This document shows, one piece after another, positions 51,498 to 61,398 of a DNA stretch of 64,000 bases. Location: positions 1 through 64,000 of the forward strand of contig NZ_JAFKFX010000030.1 in the NCBI RefSeq assembly GCF_017308075.1, in the 5' to 3' direction. Every line of letters begins with the position of its first letter. Within the stretch, counting starts at the first letter, position 1. The notes beneath the pieces are model-generated. The model did not search any database. It saw nothing but the letters and a program-made list of their open reading frames with translations, and was not told the origin of the DNA. The DNA comes from Allobosea sp. (GTDB lineage Bacteria; Pseudomonadota; Alphaproteobacteria; Rhizobiales; Beijerinckiaceae). Made by a program: the position numbers and the translations under genes.

Positions 51498-51527
51498 ACG
51501 GGCGGCGCGAGCCGTCCGTTTCTTTTT
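51498..51527 (+). terminator. Rho-independent terminator of recA
   Basis: ACGGGCGGC (51498-51506) pairs with GCCGTCCGT (51511-51519) around a GCGA tetraloop, with one G-T wobble, and is followed by TTTCTTTTT. It lies 40 bp after the recA stop. Confidence 0.88.
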
Positions 51528-51656
51528 GACTCCACCCCCTTGTCGGGGGCATTGCCGGAGTTGGCGTTTCTGGACAGTAGCGGCGGTGCTGACTAGAACC
51601 TCTCACCCTTTCCGGCTGCGCCGGCCCCTTGCCAGAGAACCAGAGCCAAGATTGCG

Positions 51657-54299
51657 ATGAGCGGCGTCAACGAGATCCGGTCGACCTTCCTCGACTACTT
51701 CAAGGGCCAGGGCCATGAGGTCGTGCCGTCGAGCCCGCTCGTGCCGCGCAACGACCCGACGCTGATGTTCGCCAACTCCGGCATGGTGCAGTTCAAGAAC
51801 GTCTTCACCGGCCAGGAGAAGCGTCCCTATGTCCGCGCCACCACGGCGCAGAAATGCGTCCGCGCCGGTGGCAAGCACAACGATCTCGACAATGTCGGCT
51901 ACACCGCCCGCCATCACACCTTCTTCGAGATGCTGGGGAACTTCTCCTTCGGCGACTATTTCAAGGAACAGGCGATCAACCACGCCTGGACCCTGGTCAC
52001 GCGCGAATTCGGCCTGCCCAAGGAGAAGCTGACGGTCACCGTCTACTCCGAGGACGACGAGGCGCACGGGCTCTGGAAAAAGATCGCCGGCCTGCCGGAC
52101 TCCCGGATCATCCGGATCTCGACCTCCGACAATTTCTGGCGCATGGGCGACACCGGCCCCTGCGGCCCCTGTTCCGAGATCTTCTACGACCATGGCGATC
52201 ATATCCCCGGCGGCCCTCCGGGCTCGCCCGACGAGGATGGCGACCGCTTCATCGAGATCTGGAACCTCGTCTTCATGCAGTACGAGGAGGCTGCCGGCGG
52301 CATCAGGACCAACCTGCCGCGGCCTTCGATCGACACCGGCATGGGGCTGGAGCGCATCGCCGCCGTGCTCCAGGGCACACATGACAATTACGCGATCGAC
52401 CTCTTCGCCGCCCTGATCCGGGCCGTCGCCGATCTGACCAACGTCCCGTCCGACGGGCCGATGGCGGCGAGCCACCGCGTCATCGCCGACCATCTGCGCT
52501 GCTCGGCCTTCCTGATCGCCGACGGCGTGCTGCCCTCGAACGAGGGCCGCGGCTATGTGCTGCGCCGGATCATGCGCCGCGGCATGCGCCATGCGCAGCT
52601 GCTCGGTGCCAAGGAGCCGCTGCTGCACAAGCTGGTCCCGGTGCTGACCCGCGAAATGGGACGCGCCTATCCCGAGCTGGTCCGCGCCGAGGCGCTGATC
52701 ACCGAGACGCTGAAGCTCGAGGAGACCCGTTTCCGCACCACGCTGGCGCGCGGCCTCTCGATCCTCGACCAGGAATCGCAGGGTCTCGGCTCCGGCGACA
52801 AGCTGCGCGGCGACGTCGCCTTCACCCTCTACGACACCTATGGCTTCCCGCTCGACCTGACGCAGGACGCGCTGCGCGCCCGCGGCGTCGGCGTCGATGT
52901 CGAGGGCTTCGACGCCGCCATGCAGCAGCAGAAGGCCAAGGCCCGCGCCGCCTGGGCCGGCACCGGCGAGGCCGCAACCGAAAAGCTCTGGTTCCCGCTG
53001 CGCGAGCGCATCGGCGCCACCGAATTCCTCGGCTACGACACCGAGAGCGCCGAAGGCGTGGTCACGGCCCTGGTCCGCGACAATGCCGAGGTCGAGGTGC
53101 TGAAGGCTGGTGAGAGCGGTCTCGTCGTCCTGAACCAGACGCCGTTCTACGGCGAATCAGGCGGCCAGGTCGGCGATACCGGCACGATCTCCGGCCCCGG
53201 CTTCAGCGCCGAGGTGTCGGACGTCCAGAAGAAGCTGGGCGAGGTCTTCGCCCATGCGGTCAAGGTCACCTCGGGCGAGATCAGGCTCGGCGCCCCCGCC
53301 GAGCTGACCGTCGACCATGCACGCCGCACCGCGATCCGCGCCAACCATTCGGCGACGCATCTGCTGCACGAGGCCTTGCGTCTCGTGCTCGGCGACCATG
53401 TCGCCCAGAAGGGCTCGCTGGTCTCGGCCGACCGGCTGCGCTTCGACTTCTCGCACCCCAAGCCGATCTCCGAGGAGGAGCTCGCCCGGGTCGAGGAGCT
53501 CGCCAACGCGATCGTGCTGCGCAACGAACCGGTGACGACGCGCCTGATGAGCGTCGACGAGGCGATCGCCTCGGGCGCCCGCGCGCTTTTCGGCGAGAAA
53601 TATGGCGACGAGGTCCGCGTCGTCTCGATGGGCACCAATGAGGACGGCAAGGCCTATTCGGTCGAGCTCTGCGGCGGCACCCATGCCGCCCGCACCGGCG
53701 ATATCGGCCTGGTCAGCGTCACCGGCGAAGGCGCGGTCGCGGCCGGCGTGCGCCGGCTCGAGGCGATGACCGGCACCGGCGCCCGCCGCCAGCTCAACGC
53801 CGATTCCCGCCGCCTGCGCGATCTAGCCGGCCTGCTGAAGGTGCCGGCGGGCGAGGCGGAAGCGCGGCTCGCCGCCCTGATCGAGGAGCGCCGCAAGCTC
53901 GAGCGCGAACTCACCGAGGCCCGCAAGAAGCTCGCCATGGGCGGCGGCGGCGAGGCCCAGGATCCGGCCCGCGAGGTCGCCGGTACCAAGCTGCTCGCCC
54001 GCGCCGTCACCGGCGTCGAGATGAAGGATCTGAAGAGTCTGGTCGACGAAGCCAAGACCCGGCTCGGCTCCGGCGTCGTCGCCATCGTCGGCGTCGCCGA
54101 GGACGGCAAGGCCGGCGTCGTGGTCGGCGTCACGCCCGACCTGACCGAACGCTTCGACGCGGTCGCGCTCGTCCGCTCCGCTTCGGAAGCGCTGGGCGGC
54201 AAGGGCGGCGGCGGCCGCCGCGACATGGCCCAGGCCGGCGGCCCGGACGGAGCCCAAGCGCAGGCGGCGCTCGAAGCCGTCGCCGCCGCGATGGGCTGA
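51657..54299 (+). CDS. alaS: Alanyl-tRNA synthetase
   Basis: The 880-residue protein has a class II catalytic core ([50 protein letters not shown], then [19 protein letters not shown] and [13 protein letters not shown]). The editing domain carries metal-binding [12 protein letters not shown] and [15 protein letters not shown]-terminal C-Ala/DHHA1 domain ends in [24 protein letters not shown]. All motifs and the length are normal. recA-alaS adjacency is common in alphaproteobacteria. The gene appears to have its own promoter after the recA terminator. Confidence 0.99.
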   Translation: MSGVNEIRSTFLDYFKGQGHEVVPSSPLVPRNDPTLMFANSGMVQFKNVFTGQEKRPYVRATTAQKCVRAGGKHNDLDNVGYTARHHTFFEMLGNFSFGDYFKEQAINHAWTLVTREFGLPKEKLTVTVYSEDDEAHGLWKKIAGLPDSRIIRISTSDNFWRMGDTGPCGPCSEIFYDHGDHIPGGPPGSPDEDGDRFIEIWNLVFMQYEEAAGGIRTNLPRPSIDTGMGLERIAAVLQGTHDNYAIDLFAALIRAVADLTNVPSDGPMAASHRVIADHLRCSAFLIADGVLPSNEGRGYVLRRIMRRGMRHAQLLGAKEPLLHKLVPVLTREMGRAYPELVRAEALITETLKLEETRFRTTLARGLSILDQESQGLGSGDKLRGDVAFTLYDTYGFPLDLTQDALRARGVGVDVEGFDAAMQQQKAKARAAWAGTGEAATEKLWFPLRERIGATEFLGYDTESAEGVVTALVRDNAEVEVLKAGESGLVVLNQTPFYGESGGQVGDTGTISGPGFSAEVSDVQKKLGEVFAHAVKVTSGEIRLGAPAELTVDHARRTAIRANHSATHLLHEALRLVLGDHVAQKGSLVSADRLRFDFSHPKPISEEELARVEELANAIVLRNEPVTTRLMSVDEAIASGARALFGEKYGDEVRVVSMGTNEDGKAYSVELCGGTHAARTGDIGLVSVTGEGAVAAGVRRLEAMTGTGARRQLNADSRRLRDLAGLLKVPAGEAEARLAALIEERRKLERELTEARKKLAMGGGGEAQDPAREVAGTKLLARAVTGVEMKDLKSLVDEAKTRLGSGVVAIVGVAEDGKAGVVVGVTPDLTERFDAVALVRSASEALGGKGGGGRRDMAQAGGPDGAQAQAALEAVAAAMG

Positions 54300-54306
54300 G
54301 GCGGTC

Positions 54307-55458
54307 ATGGCGCCCGCCCCGCAGCCCGGCATGAGCTGGCGGCGGTGGGCGCATCTGATCATCGACCGCGGGGCCGGCGACGATCTGTCGGTCCGGCTGG
54401 TGCATGGCGGGCTCGTCCTGCTGATCATCGTCAATGTCGCGGCGCTGGTGCTCGAGTCGGTGCCGAGCCTGGCGGCGGCCCATGGCAGGCTGTTCTTTGC
54501 GATCGAGCTCGTCTCGGTCGTGATCTTCACCCTCGAATACGGCCTGCGGCTGTGGACGGCGCCCGAGCACGCCCGCTATCGCGGCCTCAGCGACAATGCG
54601 GCCCGGCGCGCCTATGCGCTCTCGGCCCCGGCCATAGTCGATTTCCTGGCGACCGTGCCGCTCTACACCGCGCTTCTCGGCTATAACGACCTCAAGATCC
54701 TGCTGCTGTTCAGGCTGCTGCGCTTCTTCAAGCTCGGCCGCTACTCGCCGGGCATGACCTCCCTCGCCGCCGCCCTGACCGCCGAGCGCAAGGCGCTGTT
54801 CGCCTGCCTCGTCATCCTGATCGGCGTCATGCTGCTGGCGGCGACCGCGATGCATTTCGCCGAGCACGACGTCCAGCCGGAGAAATTCGCCACCATCCCG
54901 GACGCGATGTGGTGGGCGATCATCACCCTGACCACCGTCGGCTATGGCGACGTCTTTCCGACGAGCCCGCTCGGCAAGGTCGTCGCCTCGATCACGGCGA
55001 TCATGGGGCTCGTCATGCTCGCCTTGCCGGTCGGTATCATCGCCACCGCCTTCGCCCAGGAGATCCATCGCCGCGAATTCGTGGTGACCTGGAGCATGAT
55101 CGCGAGGGTGCCGCTGTTCAGCGGCCTCAATGCCGCCGAGATCGCCGAGATCATGCGGGTCCTGCGGGCGCAGAGCGTGCGCGGCGGCGCCGTCATCCTG
55201 CGGCCCGAGGAACCGGCGCAGGCGCTCTATTTCGTCGCCAGCGGCGAAGTCGAGATCATGCGCGAGGAGGCGAGCGAGACCTTGGAGGAAGGCTGCCATT
55301 TCGGCGAATTGCCGCTGGATACCAAAGCCGGGCGCGGCGGACTCGCCGCGCGCGCCAAGGTCCCGAGCAAGCTCCTGGTGCTCGACCCCATCGATTTCCG
55401 GGCGCTGACCAGCCGCTATCCGGACCTCGCCGCGCATCTGCACCGCCTCGCGCCATGA
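54307..55458 (+). CDS. Six-helix potassium channel with cyclic-nucleotide-binding domain
   Basis: The 383-residue protein has a voltage-sensor-like S4 (FRLLRFFKLGR, residues 135-145, basic residues every third position), a pore helix, and the K+ selectivity filter TTVGYGD (209-215). After S6 comes a CNBD (about 265-380) in which PLFSGLNAAEIAEIMRVLRAQSV and GEVEI are normal. The phosphate cassette reads GCHFGELPLDTKAGRGGLAARAK instead of the usual FGEMAL...PRSA. HDVQPEKFATIPDAMWWAIITLTT resembles the MloK1 channel of Mesorhizobium. Ligand gating is therefore uncertain. It starts 7 bp after alaS. Confidence 0.88.
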   Translation: MAPAPQPGMSWRRWAHLIIDRGAGDDLSVRLVHGGLVLLIIVNVAALVLESVPSLAAAHGRLFFAIELVSVVIFTLEYGLRLWTAPEHARYRGLSDNAARRAYALSAPAIVDFLATVPLYTALLGYNDLKILLLFRLLRFFKLGRYSPGMTSLAAALTAERKALFACLVILIGVMLLAATAMHFAEHDVQPEKFATIPDAMWWAIITLTTVGYGDVFPTSPLGKVVASITAIMGLVMLALPVGIIATAFAQEIHRREFVVTWSMIARVPLFSGLNAAEIAEIMRVLRAQSVRGGAVILRPEEPAQALYFVASGEVEIMREEASETLEEGCHFGELPLDTKAGRGGLAARAKVPSKLLVLDPIDFRALTSRYPDLAAHLHRLAP

Positions 55459-56084
55459 TTCTGCACCGACGACACGTGCTGTTGGCCCTGGCCGGGCTCG
55501 CCGGGCCCGCTTTCGCCCAGCCTCCGAAGCCGGGCCGCCCGGTTCAGGGGCCGGCCTTGTCGGCTCCGCGCTCGCTGATGGCGGGCGCGATGGCGAGCAC
55601 CTTCGTCAGCCGCGCCCCGGCCGGTGCCCGCCTCGCCATTGCGCGGCCGGGTGACCCGCCGGAATCGGCCATCGTCGCCGCCCCGCTCGGCTCCACCTCG
55701 GTGCTGGCCCTGCCCGCCCCCGGCGAAGTCGGCAGTTTCGAATTGCGCTTGCTCGCCGAGACGGAGGGCAAGCCGGTGATCCTGCTGCGCCAGACGCTGA
55801 CCACGACGACTCCCGAGGCGACGCTCGCCGCGCCCCGCCGCGTCGGGCGCTCGCAAGCCCTTCCCATTCGCGGCATCGGCCCCAATGGCGATCGCGACCG
55901 GGTCATGCTGGTTAAGCCCGGCGAGCCGGCCGAAGCCGAGGGACCGAGCTTCTACCCGGCCGAGAATGTCGAGGACACGCTCGAGGCGCCGGCGGAGCCG
56001 GGCGTCTACGAGCTGCGCTATGTCCTGAACGCCCCGCTCAGCGGGCCGCGCGTGCTCACCCGGCAGGAGATCACGGTCGAGTGA
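55455..56084 (+). CDS. Hypothetical exported protein
   Basis: An ATG at 55455 overlaps the channel stop (ATGA) and gives 209 residues. A signal peptide (MILHRRHVLLALAGLAGPAFA) is followed by Pro-rich sequence and two Ig-like segments (AGARLAIARPGDPPESAIV and PGVYELRYVLNAPLSGPRVLTRQEITVE). The second resembles the beta-sandwich ends found after VWA domains in Rhizobiales exported proteins. The tight overlap suggests translation with the channel, but a functional link is unproven. Confidence 0.7.
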   Translation: MILHRRHVLLALAGLAGPAFAQPPKPGRPVQGPALSAPRSLMAGAMASTFVSRAPAGARLAIARPGDPPESAIVAAPLGSTSVLALPAPGEVGSFELRLLAETEGKPVILLRQTLTTTTPEATLAAPRRVGRSQALPIRGIGPNGDRDRVMLVKPGEPAEAEGPSFYPAENVEDTLEAPAEPGVYELRYVLNAPLSGPRVLTRQEITVE

Positions 56085-56328
56085 CGCCGCAGCCGGTGTT
56101 TTTCCCGCACGATGCCGGGAACCTTAATTCGCCACATTGCGTTGCTAGATAGGACGCGTCGACCAGAAGAGTTCGGCTGGCTCCAGTCCTCGAGATCGAG
56201 AGACGAGCCCTTTCGCCGCGGCAAGCCCCGAAGTTTGATCGCTGTTTCGTGCAGCGAGCCGCTCTTTCTGCGCTCGACCCTCCACCTTGACCAACGCCCG
56301 GCTCAGCCGAGCGACGCTATGGATTCCA

Positions 56329-56487
56329 ATGAAAAAGCACACTGAACTCAACACCAAGAACGATCAGACCCAGCACAACGCCACGATCGCCATGACGCCA
56401 CGCAGGGCTGCCCCCGACTGGAAGCCGCAACCCTGCGGCCTGAGCCGGGAAGAGCTCCGCAAGATCGTCGAGGAAATCCTCGGCTAA
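56329..56487 (+). CDS. Very small conserved-type protein (52 residues)
   Basis: The ATG at 56329 leads a 52-residue product with a polar Asn/Gln/Thr-rich N-terminus and a C-terminal CGLSREELRKIVEEILG. Short proteins ending in this GLSREELRxIV pattern are frequent in Hyphomicrobiales and are unnamed. It lies 12 bp upstream of another tiny gene on the same strand, which suggests a cotranscribed pair. Function unknown. Confidence 0.6.
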   Translation: MKKHTELNTKNDQTQHNATIAMTPRRAAPDWKPQPCGLSREELRKIVEEILG

Positions 56488-56499
56488 CAGGAGACAGCG

Positions 56500-56730
56500 G
56501 TGACCTATCGTCGCCCGAGAATCCCCATGACCCGTCCTGCCCTCATGACCCGCCCTGCCCTACGGACGCAGCGCGGCAATCTCAGCCCGGCCGCCCTGCG
56601 CCAGGCCTATGAGCACTATCTCGCGCTGGCGCAGGCTGCGGCGCTGGCGGGCGACCGCATCGAAGCGGAACGCCATTACCAGCAGGCCGAGCACTACCTG
56701 CGCTCGCTCGCCGAGGACCGCGCCGCCTGA
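56500..56730 (+). CDS. Small DUF4167-like protein (76 residues)
   Basis: The GTG start is behind AACAGGAG. A basic N-terminus (MTYRRPRIPMTRPALMTRPALRTQRG, with a duplicated MTRPAL) precedes a helical hairpin, AYEHYLALAQAAALAGDRIEAERHYQQAEHYLRSLAEDRA. This resembles the core of DUF4167 proteins of Rhizobiales (kYnxlArdAxxxGDrixAExYxQxAEHYxR), though DUF4167 proteins are much longer. It may be a truncated relative. The biological role is unknown, and RNA binding through the basic part is only a guess. Confidence 0.62.
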   Translation: MTYRRPRIPMTRPALMTRPALRTQRGNLSPAALRQAYEHYLALAQAAALAGDRIEAERHYQQAEHYLRSLAEDRAA

Positions 56731-56740
56731 GCGGCACCGT

Positions 56741-57202
56741 TCATGTGTCATGGTCGGGATGCTGCTGCGAGCGAAATTCCGGCAGACCCGGCGCGATATC
56801 ATCCTCGGTGCGCGAGCCTTCGAGGCGGCAGAATTCGTCGAACCAGGCCGGCCTGCCCTCGACACCATAGGCCTGGCTCGGCTGGAACGCGGCGGCATCG
56901 TCGAGGCTTCCGGCCGAGACCGAGAGCGAGCCGAGACTCGGATAGCTGAAAGTGAGCGGCGTGCCGCAATCGCGGCAGAAGCCGCGTTCGGCGACCTCCG
57001 ACGAGTTGAAGATCGCCGGTCGGCCGCGCGTCCACTCGACCTCGCCGATCCGCGAGCTGGCGAAGGCGCCGAAATAGCTGCCGGCCGCTTTCTGGCACAT
57101 CCGGCAGAAGCAGACCGAAACCTCGCGCGGCGGTGTCTTCAGACGGTAGCGCACCGCACCGCACTGGCAGCCGCCGGTCAGGATCGTCGACGTCGCTGAC
57201 AT
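56741..57202 (-). CDS. GFA (glutathione-dependent formaldehyde-activating)-family protein
   Basis: The 153-residue protein has Cys clusters expected for two zinc sites: GGCQCGAVRY, CFCRMCQKAAGSYFGAFAS and GFCRDCGTPLTFSY. Members of the family include Gfa and many proteins of unknown reaction, so a formaldehyde role is not implied. It is a single gene, 138 bp downstream of the icd terminator on the minus strand and convergent with the small-gene pair. Confidence 0.88.
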   Translation of the reverse strand: MSATSTILTGGCQCGAVRYRLKTPPREVSVCFCRMCQKAAGSYFGAFASSRIGEVEWTRGRPAIFNSSEVAERGFCRDCGTPLTFSYPSLGSLSVSAGSLDDAAAFQPSQAYGVEGRPAWFDEFCRLEGSRTEDDIAPGLPEFRSQQHPDHDT

Positions 57203-57296
57203 GGCTTATCCTCCATCGCGGAAGGCAAGAATGCATGCCGCCGGGACAGGCCGCGTCAGCAGGGCATCGCCGCCGATCACCATCGCACAAACGAAA

Positions 57297-57322
57297 GAAG
57301 CCCGGCCATACGGCCGGGCTTC
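57297..57322 (-). terminator. Rho-independent terminator of icd
   Basis: GAAGCCCGGCC (57297-57307) and GGCCGGGCTTC (57312-57322) form a perfect 11-bp stem with a 4-base loop. On the minus strand, CTTCTTTCGTTTG follows. It is 26 bp after the icd stop. Confidence 0.85.
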
Positions 57323-57347
57323 CGTGTTTCGGTCGAGGCTGAACCGC

Positions 57348-58562
57348 TTAGCTGGCCATCGCCTTGCGCAGGTTCTCGCTCACCTTGTCGAGGAAGCCGG
57401 TGGTCGAGAGGAACTTCTGGTCGGGGCCGACCAGCAGAGCGAGGTCCTTGGTCATGTCGCCGGCTTCCACCGTGTCGACCGTGACCTTCTCGAGCAGGGT
57501 CGCGAACTTCGCCAGCTCGGCATTGTTGTCGAGCTTGGCGCGGTGGGCGAGACCACGCGACCAGGCGAAGATCGAGGCGATCGAGTTGGTCGAGGTCTCC
57601 TTGCCCTTCTGGTGCTCGCGATAATGGCGGGTCACCGTGCCGTGGGCGGCCTCGGCCTCGACGGTCTTGCCGTCCGGCGTCATCAGCACCGAGGTCATCA
57701 GGCCGAGCGAGCCGAAGCCCTGCGCCACCGTGTCCGACTGCACGTCGCCATCGTAGTTCTTGCAGGCCCAGACATAGCCGCCCGACCACTTCATCGCCGA
57801 AGCGACCATGTCGTCGATCAGGCGGTGCTCATAGGTGATGCCGAGCTTGTCGAACTCCGCCTTGAACTCGGCCTCGTAGATCTCCTGGAAGATGTCCTTG
57901 AAGCGCCCGTCATAGGTCTTGAGGATGGTGTTCTTGGTCGAGAGATAGACCGGGTACTTGCGCATCAGGCCGTAGTTCAGCGAGGCGCGGGCGAAGTCGC
58001 GGATCGACTCGTCGAGATTGTACATCGCCATGGCGACGCCGGCGTCCGGGGCCTTAAAGACCTCCTTCTCGATGACATTGCCGTCCTCGCCGACGAACTT
58101 GATCGAGAGCGTGCCCTTGCCGGGGAACTTGAAATCGGTGGCGCGGTACTGGTCGCCATAGGCATGGCGGCCGATGACGATCGGCTGGGTCCAGCCCGGC
58201 ACCAGGCGCGGCACGTTCTTGCAGATGATCGGCTCGCGGAAGATCACGCCGCCGAGGATGTTGCGGATCGTGCCGTTCGGCGACTTCCACATCTGCTTGA
58301 GGTTGAACTCCTTCACGCGCGCCTCGTCCGGCGTGATCGTCGCGCACTTCACCGCGACCCCATGCTTCTTGGTGGCGTTGGCGGCGTCGATGGTGACCTG
58401 ATCGTCGGTCTTGTCGCGGTTCTCGACCGAGAGGTCGTAATAGTCGAGTTCGAGATCGAGATAGGGGAAGATCAGCGTGTCCTTGATCTTCTGCCAGATG
58501 ATGCGGGTCATCTCGTCGCCGTCCATGTCGACGACCGGGTTGGCGACCTTGATCTTGCTCAT
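57348..58562 (-). CDS. icd: NADP-dependent isocitrate dehydrogenase
   Basis: The 404-residue protein is of the eukaryote-like (subfamily II) IDH used by alphaproteobacteria: [81 protein letters not shown], and [67 protein letters not shown]. It converts isocitrate to 2-oxoglutarate in the TCA cycle. The length and all catalytic segments are normal. Confidence 0.98.
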   Translation of the reverse strand: MSKIKVANPVVDMDGDEMTRIIWQKIKDTLIFPYLDLELDYYDLSVENRDKTDDQVTIDAANATKKHGVAVKCATITPDEARVKEFNLKQMWKSPNGTIRNILGGVIFREPIICKNVPRLVPGWTQPIVIGRHAYGDQYRATDFKFPGKGTLSIKFVGEDGNVIEKEVFKAPDAGVAMAMYNLDESIRDFARASLNYGLMRKYPVYLSTKNTILKTYDGRFKDIFQEIYEAEFKAEFDKLGITYEHRLIDDMVASAMKWSGGYVWACKNYDGDVQSDTVAQGFGSLGLMTSVLMTPDGKTVEAEAAHGTVTRHYREHQKGKETSTNSIASIFAWSRGLAHRAKLDNNAELAKFATLLEKVTVDTVEAGDMTKDLALLVGPDQKFLSTTGFLDKVSENLRKAMAS

Positions 58563-58824
58563 GTGATTACGACCCCTGCTTCTGGCCAGTCTGGAACGGT
58601 CCCGAACTGCGGCTCGAGGGCCGCAGCAGGCTCGCGCGCTTCCTAGCGGGTTAAGGCCGCAGGGGGAAGCCGGCCTTTTGGGGCAGAGCTGCGGGCCCGT
58701 CCGCGGAGCGCGGTACAGGTCGCCCTCGGGCCGGGCCGAGCCATCTTATGTTGCACTGCCGCATTGTGAGCACGATCGGCCGGCACAAGGGCTCGCTTCG
58801 TCAACCTCGCCACGACCCGATGCC

Positions 58825-59643
58825 TTGACCAGCGGATTCTCCATCGCCTTTGTCCGGACCGGCCTGCTTTGCGCGCCCCTTTGCCTGCTCGCGCCCATGA
58901 CTGCGGCTGCCAAGCCGGTCGATGACGGCGCCAGGGTCGCGATCACCTATGAGCTCGCCGACCTGCCGAGCACGCCCTTCTGGCAAGGACAGGAGGATGA
59001 GTCCGGTTCCATCCTGGCGATCCCAACCCTGATCGCGCCCACGCTCGACAAGAGTGGCGCCTATCGCGAGCGGGCGCGACGGTCCGGGCTCGCCCGACCC
59101 GAGCTCGAAACCGCGACGATCCGGAGGGGCCTCAGCACGGTTTCGCCCGGCCTTCCTGCCGCGACCGAGCGAGCCGTCGGCTTCAGAATCGGCCCGCAGC
59201 TTCTCTCGCTGGAGACCACGATCGTCAGCGGGAGCGGATCCTGGCAGAGCACGGATACGCGCCTCGACTGGTCGCTGGCGCGGCGCTCCACCACCTCCGG
59301 CGACGGGCTGCGCTGGCGCCTGTCCACCGGCGGCGATTTCGGCATGGCCGGCAGCGGCAGCCACAACGCCAATGCGATGCTGGGATATCGCCACTCCCTG
59401 TTCGACAAGGTCACGCTGATCTCCGAGGTCGCGCTCGCCAGCAGCTACGCCTTCGCCAGCCAGGCCATGCCCGAGGCGCGGCTGACCCCGCAGCTCCAGA
59501 TCGTCACCGATCTCGGCCTCGCTCCCGATACGCCGTGGAAGACGACGCTGGATGTGAAGATGAACCGCGAATTGCCGCTCTCGGGCGGCGAGGTCAAAGG
59601 CGGCGCCTCGGCAATGCTGCGCTTCGAGCTAGGCCCGCGCTAG
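58825..59643 (+). CDS. Hypothetical exported protein, possibly an outer-membrane beta-barrel
   Basis: The frame is open from 58678, but a TTG at 58825 would place a signal sequence (LTSGFSIAFVRTGLLCAPLCLLAPMTAAA) at the N-terminus, giving 272 residues. The mature part has alternating amphipathic strands (AVGFRIGPQLLSLETTIVSGSG, DTRLDWSLARRS, LRWRLSTGGDFGMAGSG, NANAMLGYRHSLFDKVTLISEVALASSYAF) and ends with an aromatic-type strand ASAMLRFELGPR. It resembles a small porin-like barrel. The start codon is uncertain. Confidence 0.62.
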   Translation: MTSGFSIAFVRTGLLCAPLCLLAPMTAAAKPVDDGARVAITYELADLPSTPFWQGQEDESGSILAIPTLIAPTLDKSGAYRERARRSGLARPELETATIRRGLSTVSPGLPAATERAVGFRIGPQLLSLETTIVSGSGSWQSTDTRLDWSLARRSTTSGDGLRWRLSTGGDFGMAGSGSHNANAMLGYRHSLFDKVTLISEVALASSYAFASQAMPEARLTPQLQIVTDLGLAPDTPWKTTLDVKMNRELPLSGGEVKGGASAMLRFELGPR

Positions 59644-59838
59644 CCCGCCCGGCGCAGCGCGGCAGACCGAAGGCGCAGGTCAAGCGCGCAAAGCCAGGGG
59701 AGCCGGCCGCTTCCCCCGGCCCGCCACTCCCGTCTAGATTGCCACGTAACATCGACGAGCCCCCCGAGCGACGCGTCCAAGCAGCGAACGCCCGAGAAGC
59801 GGTCGTCCAAGAAGCAAACGTGCGAGAGCAGCGAGCCC

Positions 59839-60555
59839 ATGACCGACACCCAGAAATTCGCCCTTGTCACCGGCGGCACCCGCGGCATCGGTGCCGGCGC
59901 CGCGCTCGCCCTCGCCGAGGCCGGCTACCGGGTCCTCGCCACCGGCCTCACCGATGAGGAGGTCGCCGCCACGCCGGCCCATGCCGCGATCCGCCATGCC
60001 AGGCTCGACGTCACCAGCGACGATCAGGTCGCCGCCATCGTCGCCGGCTGCGAGCGGATCGACGCGCTGGTCAATTGTGCCGGCATGATCCAGCGCGGCG
60101 GCAAGGAGTTCGAGATCGAGGCCTTCCGCCTGACCGTCGAGGTCAACCTCACCGGCACCATGCGGATGAGCGTCGCGGCCAGGGAAAAGCTCGCGGCGGC
60201 CAAGGGCGCCATCGTCAACACCGCCTCGATGCTGACCTTCCACGGCTCGCCCTTCGCCCCGGGCTATGCCGCCTCGAAGGGCGGCGTCGGCCAGCTCACC
60301 AAATCGCTCGCTGCCGCCTGGGCGACTGACGGCATCCGGGTCAATGCGGTCGCGCCGGGCTGGATCGCCACTGAACTGACGCGGCCGCTGGTCGAGGATG
60401 CCGCGCGCTCCGCCCCGATCTTGGCGCGCACGCCGATGAACCGCTGGGGCGAGCCCTCCGATGTCGGCGGTGCCATCGTCTTCCTGCTCTCGGACGCCGC
60501 GCGCTTCGTCACCGGCACCGTCCTGCCGGTGGACGGCGGCTATCTCGCGGTCTGA
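59839..60555 (+). CDS. Short-chain dehydrogenase/reductase
   Basis: The 238-residue SDR has the NAD(P)-binding motif VTGGTRGIGAGAALALAEAG, NCAG as NxxG, the catalytic Ser region (AIVNTASMLTFHGSPFAPGYAASKGGVGQLTKSLAAAWA with YAASK), and NAVAPGWIATELTRPL. A C-terminal GEPSDVGGAIVFLLSDAARFVTGTVLPVDGGY is typical. Cofactor and substrate cannot be told. The cupin gene follows in the same direction. Confidence 0.92.
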   Translation: MTDTQKFALVTGGTRGIGAGAALALAEAGYRVLATGLTDEEVAATPAHAAIRHARLDVTSDDQVAAIVAGCERIDALVNCAGMIQRGGKEFEIEAFRLTVEVNLTGTMRMSVAAREKLAAAKGAIVNTASMLTFHGSPFAPGYAASKGGVGQLTKSLAAAWATDGIRVNAVAPGWIATELTRPLVEDAARSAPILARTPMNRWGEPSDVGGAIVFLLSDAARFVTGTVLPVDGGYLAV

Positions 60556-60668
60556 GCGCCAGACTCTTCAGCCGGGCGACGAAACGCCGCCCGATCAAGG
60601 ACATGGCCCGCTTTCCGGATTCAGTCTAGGAAGGGCCTGAATCGAAAACTCAAGGGTAGAAACGAGCC

Positions 60669-61214
60669 ATGGACAAGGTCAGCCCGATCCCGGTCGCCGC
60701 CACGAACGCCGAGCGCTGGACCCCCTACCGCCATCCGCAGCCCAAGGAATCGCCGCCGGAGCTGGTGATCCCCAACGTCATCCCCGAGGATGACCGCGTC
60801 TGGGTCCCGGTCGACGACAATGTCTGGTTCCGTCCGCTCTGCCTCTCGGCGACGCGCGGCTATTGGATGAACCTGCTCAAGGTCCGGCGCGCCGGCGTGC
60901 TCTCGCGTCATCGCCATCCCCAGCCGGTGCATGGCTATGTGCTCAAGGGCAAGTGGCGCTATCTCGAGCATGACTGGGTCGCGACCGAAGGCGGCTATGT
61001 CTACGAGGCGCCCGGCGAGACCCACACGCTGGTGGTCGATCCCGATGTCGAGGAGATGATCACCATGTTCCAGGTCAATGGCGCGATGATCTATGTCGAC
61101 CCCGACGGCAAGTGCCTCGGCTATGACGACGTCTTCACCCGCATCGACAAATGCCGGGCGCATTATGCGGCGAACGGCCTCGGCGCCGATTTCGTCGACC
61201 AGTTCATCCGCTGA
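60669..61214 (+). CDS. Cupin-domain (2,4'-dihydroxyacetophenone dioxygenase-like) protein
   Basis: The 181-residue cupin has LLKVRRAGVLSRHRHPQPVHGYVLKGKWRYLEHDWVATEGGYVYEAPGETHTLVVDPDVEEMITMFQVNG. The metal ligands are visible: HRH, a His in PVHGYVLKG and H in ETHTL. The family includes 2,4'-dihydroxyacetophenone dioxygenase and ChrR-type cupins. It is 113 bp downstream of the SDR and could share a catabolic transcript. Substrate unproven. Confidence 0.84.
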   Translation: MDKVSPIPVAATNAERWTPYRHPQPKESPPELVIPNVIPEDDRVWVPVDDNVWFRPLCLSATRGYWMNLLKVRRAGVLSRHRHPQPVHGYVLKGKWRYLEHDWVATEGGYVYEAPGETHTLVVDPDVEEMITMFQVNGAMIYVDPDGKCLGYDDVFTRIDKCRAHYAANGLGADFVDQFIR

Positions 61215-61398
61215 AGAACATAAGGGCCGTCACGCACGGCCCACAGCCAGCGCTGCGCCGACATGGGGAGCAGAGGCTGCTCCGGATCGTCATGCTCGCC
61301 CCCGTGGCGAGCATCTCCGTCTTGAGAACACAGCCTTCGCCAGCAGGAGACGTGGGTGGTTGGGACAAGCCCGACCGTGACGGAACCGGGCTAAGGCA

